Origin: Nissolia schottii
Taxonomy: Eukaryota > Streptophyta > Magnoliopsida > Fabales > Fabaceae
Length of the DNA: 64,000 nt
Reading direction: 5' to 3'
Assembly: GCA_003254905.1 (NCBI GenBank)
Contig: QANU01102613.1
Location: 179,214-243,213 of the forward strand
In this document: positions 57,206-64,000 of the stretch, in pieces
How positions within the stretch are numbered: the first letter of the stretch is position 1
How the letters are laid out: every line of letters begins with the position of its first letter
Notes under the pieces: generated by a model
Database searches by the model: none
Told to the model about the DNA's origin: nothing
What the model saw: the letters and a program-made list of their open reading frames with translations, nothing else
Program-made: the position numbers and the translations under genes

Positions 57206-58933
57206 TTGATGAATATGATGTATATATTATTGGATAATTTAACAGTGTATATATAATAAGATATTAACTTTCCTCCCAACAATAGCTTTTTAAAAAAGAA
57301 TTCATCAATAAAAGATTATGGGTAAATATATCGAAATAAGGACAACTAAGGAGGACTAATTAATGAAAAGGATTTATCACATTTAAATTATTAAAAAGAA
57401 TCAACTATATTTTTATTTTTTAAAAAATCAAATAATTCTTAATCATAGATAATAACTTCTTTTAGCTATGACAACCTTAGATTAGAATTTAAAATTAGTC
57501 AGAATTAAACCAATACTAACTCATGTCACAAATTAAGATTGACTTTTGTTCCCCTCCCTCCCTCTCTATCTCAAGAATTTGTCTTTTCAATAAAAATAAA
57601 AAATAAAATATTTATACTTGTGACACCTTTGAATGTCATATTTGAATAGAAGAAAAAATTCCTTTCATGATACAAATTTATGTCCTTAAGGCAGCGGTGA
57701 TACAACAAATTCTTATTTGGCATAGCCTCTTGTCTTTTAGAAATTGCTTAGCAATTCTAAAATTCCATGTCAAAGACCTGCACCCGAAAAAAAATTCCAT
57801 GTGAAAGAAAATTTCGGTTGAACACTTACAAATGGGGTAATGAGGAACGGCGGTGTGATGAAGGCGCAACAGCAAGGGTTCGAGAGTCACGACGGCGAAG
57901 GTAAGGGTGGAGAGTTAGGTTGTGCGAGGGTGAGCAACAAAGAGTGTGAAAAGAATAGAAAAACTCAAAATATATTTAAAAGGTATTATTGTCTATCATT
58001 AAGAATTATTTGGTCTTTCTCCTTAAATAAAAATATAGATGATCCTTCTTAATAATTTAAATGGAATTGGTTCTTAATAGTTAGGTTAATATAAATGATA
58101 GTCAATCCTAAAATTTCCAAAAATTGACACTTCATCCATTAGGTTGGTGAAAATGACACTCAACCATAAACTTTAAAATTTGACACTCCACTCCATTTGT
58201 ATTCAAGAAATTAACACTCTATTCTACTTGTCACTTAGAATTTCTTTGAGATTTGAATTTAAGAGGGAAATAAAATGGAAGGAAAAGGTTTAGAAGAGTT
58301 TTGTCATATTTGAGAATTTAAATTTTGAGAGGAGAGGGTTAGGAAACCCCCCAAAACCCTTGAGTTAGGAAAAAAATATATTTCTAGGAAAAAAATATTT
58401 TTTAGAAAAAATGAGTTTCAGGAACAAAATATTTTTGGTAAAACTTTGATGGCCAACTTCGAAGGTCAACTACGATCGGTTTCATTGACAACCTCCGATC
58501 AACTTTGCAAGACAACTCTACCAATCGACTCTATCAGTATCAGTTGGTGGGATTAACTGTAGCCCTAGCCAACAAAACTAGATGTAGTCGTTGTCTAACA
58601 AAGTCAACTGTAGTTGGCCAAAGGAGTTGGGCAGAGTCGATCCCTAGATAGAATTTAGAAGTTGTTCCGAGTCCTAAACATTTTTCTTTCTAATAGTGCT
58701 AATGTTTTTAGAAAATAATTGTTTTAAATATAAAAACATTTTAAACCAAAATTATTAAGTATTACAGTGAAGGGTAAAATTGTAAAAATCAATTATGAAT
58801 CCTTCGCTTTCCTTCCCTTATCTATTTGCATTCCCAAATGAGGAAGAAAAACCACCTAAATTTCTTCCCTATTTTCCCCTTCGTCTTCCTTCGCTTTTTT
58901 TCCCTTTCATTTTCATGTTAACTACCAAATAAC
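57206..58933. other. Intergenic DNA, nothing recognised
   Basis: Short open frames near 57678-58052 have no domain content. CAACTACGATCGG/CAACTGTAGTTGG-like words recur between 58440 and 58640 without a clear repeat structure. Confidence 0.45.
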
Positions 58934-59135
58934 ACTACACCAAAAAATACGTTTAGCGGCAATTTTCATTGTTTACAAGCAATTTGAAATCGCCACAAAA
59001 TCATTTACGGGCAGTTTTCAAAACGGCTGCCTATACATTTGTTATAAAACCATTTTGCAGTAGTTTGGTACTGGTACAACTGCCACTATCATCCAATTTG
59101 TGGCGGTTTTAAAACCGCTGCTAAACGATGGTTAT
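58934..59135. mobile_element. CACTA-type transposon end
   Basis: CACTACACCAAAAAATACGT is a CACTA-type terminus. It is followed by about 180 bp with GCGGCAATTTT, GGCAGTTTTCAAAACGGCTGCC and GGCGGTTTTAAAACCGC direct and inverted motifs, the usual subterminal pattern. No matching right end was found within the window. Confidence 0.55.
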
Positions 59136-61034
59136 ATAACGAAATGCTTGTACTTGTGTAAAGAAATTGTCCATATATACAACTAAATAAAATGAATTTC
59201 CCAATATATTTACCCTTTTTGGTGCCCAACTTTTTTTCTCCTTTTATCCCTATCTATGTATCTCAGTTTTCATTTTATTTTATTTGCAACTACTTTTAAA
59301 AAAATATCTAAAGAAAGTTTACACTATTTTAAAATTCAACCACCTACATTTTTATGTTAATCTCTTCCTGATTCTAGTATTTATTTTGTCTTTCTTTTGT
59401 GTTATTTTTTATGTTTTATACTTGATAAACACAAAGCAAGCTAGTATAAATAAAATGGCCGTTGAATTTATCCTATAAATTAGTACATAGGTTACATAGA
59501 AGATTTGTTGCACGTGTTTCAGCGCTATATAAACATGCATAATGATCATGCAATTATAGTAATACAATATAAAATGTTTTCCATTGCGATTTGGTTAGGG
59601 AACAACGGGGCCATTTTAATTTGTATAATTCGCCACCTTAAAAAATTGTATTATATAAGGTATGGTTGCACCTGCCTGCTTTAATTTTTTTTTTTTTGTT
59701 GTTATTCATTAATATTTTGTACAAAGATAATATTATACCATTATATATATTGCACTTATTAAAAATTTTATGATGATTAATTATTTCAAGAGTTTTATTT
59801 TGATATATTAATAGTGTGAAAGATTTTACTAATGTTCACTCAATTCCTTTCATTAGATGACTTTTTAAGTAATGAATGTAATAATCAATTATATTTATTA
59901 ATATGTTAGTATATAAATAAATGATAATATAAAACTTTTTTACATTATTCCAATTAAATTATTATTTTAATGCAACAAAATGAAAATAATTGAAGCGCTG
60001 AATTTTTGCCATTTGTGCTGTGAAAACCTTTTTTTTTTAAATAGCCGCCAGCTTTTTAATCAAAATTTTCGTTCTTTATTTTTCTTCTTCAATCATTATG
60101 ATATATGTAGACTCTACAATGGACGAATCGTTATAGGCATATGTAGTCTATCTCTAAATCGCATTACGGACAGACACACATATATACGGGTGTAGGGATC
60201 TAATTAATGTCAATGTCATGTAGTGAAAGAGTTGCGTTATATCGATTCATTTAATATGTGATATTATATCGACTCACATTTCATTAATTTATTATTGAAT
60301 AAGATTTCAATAGAACTCACCCCTTATTTAAATTCCACTCGATGATGTATATAGCGTGAGTCAACACGATACTCAATAATAAAAAATATTTTATATCTAC
60401 ACTACAGACTATACATAGCTTCCAATTTTCCAGAACCTATATTGAATTTGAGGAAGATGTTGATGCCTTCCTAACGTGCATGAAGATTGCGATGACAGGC
60501 ATATTCTATCGATCACCAGCATGCCAGTTAGGTTCAATGGCTTGGACTAAAAAACACAAAGTCCAGCTCAGTGTTTCCCATGTTTTGATGAAAGACAAGC
60601 AGACACATGGTCATGGTGATTGGTGATGGTAGTTCTTCAACATATATAGCTAGCTAGGTGATGGGACATTGTACAACCCTATCTTGTTTCCAAGAAAATT
60701 CCTCTCCTTTCTTCTGATGCAACATCTAATCTATTTTATTTTATTTTATTTAAAATATACCTTGTTATACCATAGAAAGACTAACCTCTAGAGCTATAAT
60801 CAAGTGCTTAAGTGAAACCCCTTGTGATTCATTGGGACCACAATTTTATGGATTTAAACCCCTTCCGCTCCAACTAACAACACCTAGTTTTTTTAAGACA
60901 AAAATACATAGTATGTATTCATTCTTTAGTAAAAATAAATAAATACAAAGTGGTCCTAAGAATTAAAGTAGAGATAAAGCAAGTGGTCCTAAATATTAAA
61001 TAGAGATAAAGCAGGAGGGCCATTTTCCCCACTC
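59136..61034. other. AT-rich intergenic DNA, nothing recognised
   Basis: No gene is supported. A short less AT-rich piece at 60420-60660 shows no clear frame. Confidence 0.5.
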
Positions 61035-61665
61035 AAACCCTAAAATGTGTGCAGAGATAAACATTACACTACATAGAGACAAACATTACAACACTCATAA
61101 ACAAATATTACACTACACAGAAACAAATATTACGACACTGAGAAATAAAGATTATGACATTTAAAAACAAACACTACATCACAAAGAAACAAACATTACA
61201 CCACACAAACAAATATTACGAACTACAAAAATAAACACTACATCACACTGAAACAAATATTACAAAACACATAGAACACCTTAGATCAGAGATAATGATA
61301 AAGAAGAGAGATATCACATACCTTGTCCTTGTCCCTGTCCCTGCGTTCCATAATGTCTTGCGAGGAAGAAAACGAAAATGAAATGAAGAAAACAACAGAA
61401 ACAAAGAAGAAGGGGATAAGGAGGAAGAGGAGAAGGAAGAAAGAGAAATGAAAAATAAAACAAACAATACAACACTCATAAATAAATATTAGACTACACA
61501 GAAACAAACATTACACCACGCCTAAACAAAACATTACAAAACAAATAGAACACATTAGACTAGAGATGAATGTTAAAGAAGAAAGAATATCACATACCTT
61601 GTCTTTGTTCATGTCCATGCTCTCTATAACATCTTGTAAAGAAGAAAATGAAACGAAAAATTAAA
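61035..61665. repeat. Duplicated block with ACAAACATTACAC minisatellite
   Basis: A unit of about 18-24 bp (AAACAAATATTACACTACAC and variants) recurs roughly ten times between 61050 and 61270 and again at 61455-61550. Each array is followed by the same tract: TAGAACACCTTAG/TAGAACACATTAG, then ATATCACATACCTTGTC and TGTCTTGCGA/CATCTTGTAA. The block is therefore a diverged tandem duplication with a period of about 280 bp. It is non-coding. The core resembles the GTAATGTTTGT words of the family C elements, perhaps by chance. Confidence 0.6.
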
Positions 61666-63529
61666 GTGTCTCCTCTTTTTTTAATATCTAAAGTGTCTCA
61701 ATCATACAATAGTCTCCTCCACATCATTGCTGCAAGTGTTTAGAGCCGATTATGGACGGTTCGGGTAAAAAGAAGAGCAAGCATTGCCAATCCACTTACA
61801 TGTGCCAATTTATTTTCTTTCATTGGAAATATGAAATGGAATGGAGTAGAGTTCATGCACATGCCCTATCCCCTTTATGTTTGACGCATTTTCAACGCCT
61901 AATTTTGTGAGAAAGAGCGCATGTAGTTTTGCTTTCTCTCATTGGGTATGAAATGGACTAGAATCATGCCTTATCCCCCTAAGTTTGACGCCTTTTCACC
62001 GCCAAATTTTGTGCAAAATTAAAATAGCTTTTGTTGTTTTGTCCCAATTTGAGATCATTGTTTTTCCTGATCAGCTAGGCAGGAAGTAGTGGCAAAATCA
62101 TTGACACCTAACCCAATTCTACTAGTTTTTTTAACGTGTTATAGAAGAGCATTAGTTAAAGAATAAAACAAAAATTAAAATATAGAAAATTTTAGTTTAA
62201 TTTTATACATTTTTTAAATAATTTCCTAACTATTATTTCAAGATCAATTATTTGATACGTCTCTAAGATATAAGACCGATAAGACTTTTACTTAATCTAA
62301 TTAAAATAATTTATTTTATGATTAGTAGTGTAGCTTGATAAACATTTTGTGCTTGTCAAGTAAATATTTTTTTTAGAGAGTAGTTATTTTTAATGATAAC
62401 CATAAAGATAAGTAGTTTATAGTGAGTAGTTATTATAAAATATAATCATAAGGGTAAAAGTGAAAATAAAATTGGACACTAATGAGCAATTATTTCATGG
62501 TATCCTTATAAATTGAGTTCTCAAATCTTATAAAATCTATTGAGTTTTTCTTTCAAAAGTTTTTAACAAAACATGACCTTCTTGGGTCGAGTATTGTTAA
62601 GTCTCAGTAAATAGTTTCATCTTATACTTATTGACTTTAAGCCTTTTAAAAAATTATCAAAAAATTATCTTATAATTTTTATATAAAATAAATTAATTAA
62701 ACATTTTGATGTTACTATATTATTACTCTGAATCTATAATAAAAATTATACAATGTAAATGTACATTACCAAATTTTATATAACTTAATAACTAAGACCT
62801 AAAGCACATTTTAGAAAAATAAAAAATCAAATCGAAAACTAGTATAATATCTTAGAGGAAAAGGGGCCTACGTACCCATCTGTACTCCTCATACCATGTC
62901 CATATGTGATAATTCCAAAACCATTTCGAGTACAAAGGACAATTGACCTTTCTTTGTCCTCTGTCTTTTCGTCTATCTAATAAGTAATGTGATTGAATGG
63001 CCTAACTCTTAAATTTACTTATCGACTTACCAATACTTTAAAGAATGATATTTGGTATGATACAGTTAGTAGATAAGGATGTGGAAGATTCTCACTCGAG
63101 CAAATCTCTTGTTAGAGTGATTTAAAGCGTTTTGATGAAACAAGTTTAAAACATAGAAATGAATATGAGAAAGATGAGATTTTGGATTTGTAAGCTTGCT
63201 TTGGGAATAAAGGAAAGAAAAAAAGGTGAAAGGAAGTGAAATGTGGTCTATAAGGGTTGGATGGTGAGGGGTGAACAACCTTGTCCACCAGCCCAAGCCC
63301 TTGTGTGGGTGGTTTGATCTATGGAGCTTGAGAACCAATCAGTTTTCGCGTATGCCCTTTGGTGCGGGGAAAGGGGTATTTCTGGTTTTTTGCTATAATG
63401 GCTATGGTGAATGTGTATTCTCTCTTCTTCTTGCTTAGTTTTTTCGTTCCCCTTCCCCCTGATTCCCTTTCTCCTTAAATCTTGTTTTTTCCTCTCTTCC
63501 TTTCCCTCATTTTTTTTCTCTTTCCTCAG
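61666..63529. other. Intergenic DNA, nothing recognised
   Basis: A pair of diverged direct repeats (ATTGGAAATATGAAATGGAA...TTTGACGC and ATTGGGTATGAAATGGAC...TTTGACGC) lies at about 61820-62000. No gene is supported. Confidence 0.45.
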
Positions 63530-64000
63530 ATTCCTCCTGCCTCCTTGGACTCCCTGCTGGAGGTTTCACTTTTAGGGGCTGCAGGTCAAGGCCCTGGCTG
63601 CCTGGGTCCTTGAGAGTGTAGCCCAGCCAGCTCACGTCCCTTTCACTTCTGCCCAATGCACTATCTTTTACTCAAATCCTAGTACAAACAAAAAACCTTC
63701 TTTCTTTCCCCTCCCCTAGGCCAGTAGGAAAGCCCCCTGAAAGTGTGCAAATAGCTTGCATTCCGTTTGCTTCCTCAGCAGGCCATCAGGGGACATATCA
63801 TATATGCCCTAAGACTTGTCTGAGGGCCTCTGCTGTTGCTGTTACCAGCCCATGTGCGAGGGCGTATTTGTTGGTTGGTTCTCAAGACTCCATAGCTAGT
63901 CAAAAGGCCTTGGAATGGATCTCATGACATCTTTGGGACGGGGGGCTAGGTCAAAAGCCCTCCAATCCATTATGAAACACCCTAGCTAACTGTTTACCCG
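63530..64000. other. GC-richer unidentified segment at the window edge
   Basis: Base composition shifts from AT-rich to roughly balanced. The sequence has words such as GGGGCTGCAGGTCAAGG and CTAGGTCAAAAGCCCTCC but no recognisable protein domain on either strand. It runs off the right end, so it may be the start of a retroelement or gene that lies mostly outside the window. Confidence 0.4.

Noticed and set aside
63066-63338. 90-codon minus-strand open frame
   Set aside because: No recognisable domain, signal or codon pattern; length is within chance for this DNA.

Overview
The window looks like AT-rich intergenic chromatin of a dicot, most likely a legume and probably soybean or a close relative (Glycine). 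The evidence is genes with plant introns, a chloroplast lipid gene whose exons match Arabidopsis SQD2, a SIRE/Maximus-like LTR carrying GTAATCGATTAC motifs, and many small inverted-repeat transposons of plant type. The genus is an inference; the plant assignment is firm.

Only two intact host genes are supported. (1) 14249-18855 (+): an 11-exon gene for SQD2, the chloroplast sulfoquinovosyltransferase that makes the sulfolipid SQDG. Two P1BS-type phosphate-starvation motifs lie within 240 bp upstream. (2) 43104-44537 (-): a single-exon BAHD acyltransferase with intact HxxxD and DFGWG motifs, a TATA box and an upstream G-box. A third coding stretch (about 40159-40947, -) is a broken N-terminal piece of a MKK4/5-type MAP kinase kinase. 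It lies between roughly 190-bp terminal inverted repeats and looks like gene capture by a Pack-type (Mutator-like) transposon.

The rest is transposon-derived or unassigned. 0-7.9 kb: MITEs, simple repeats and a LINE-like scrap. 7.9-12.6 kb: a young but broken Ty1/copia element (-) with 218-bp LTRs. 13-19 kb: SQD2, with MITE pieces in its introns. 21-28.3 kb: a 2.4-kb MULE-like element, a SIRE-like solo LTR, and hAT-like and other MITEs with target-site duplications. 28.7-30.1 kb: a short non-coding copia-type element that keeps both LTRs. 30.6-39.7 kb: gypsy-like and LINE-like fossils, a foldback element, CACTA ends and one ambiguous base. 39.7-41.1 kb: the MKK capture. 42-44.6 kb: the BAHD gene. 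46-52 kb: a MULE-like element with a doubled arm, a family rich in GTGCACAAAC motifs including a 60-bp near-perfect hairpin, a hAT-like element, a LINE ORF1 scrap and a tRNA-derived SINE. 53-64 kb: mostly unassigned AT-rich DNA with more MITE copies, a CACTA end, a duplicated minisatellite block and a GC-richer unidentified segment at the right edge.

The two host genes have no evident functional link. I found no bacterial-type system, CRISPR array, rRNA or bona fide tRNA gene. The most noteworthy items are the transposon-captured MAPKK fragment, the tandem P1BS motifs at SQD2, and the dispersed GTGCACAAAC element family.
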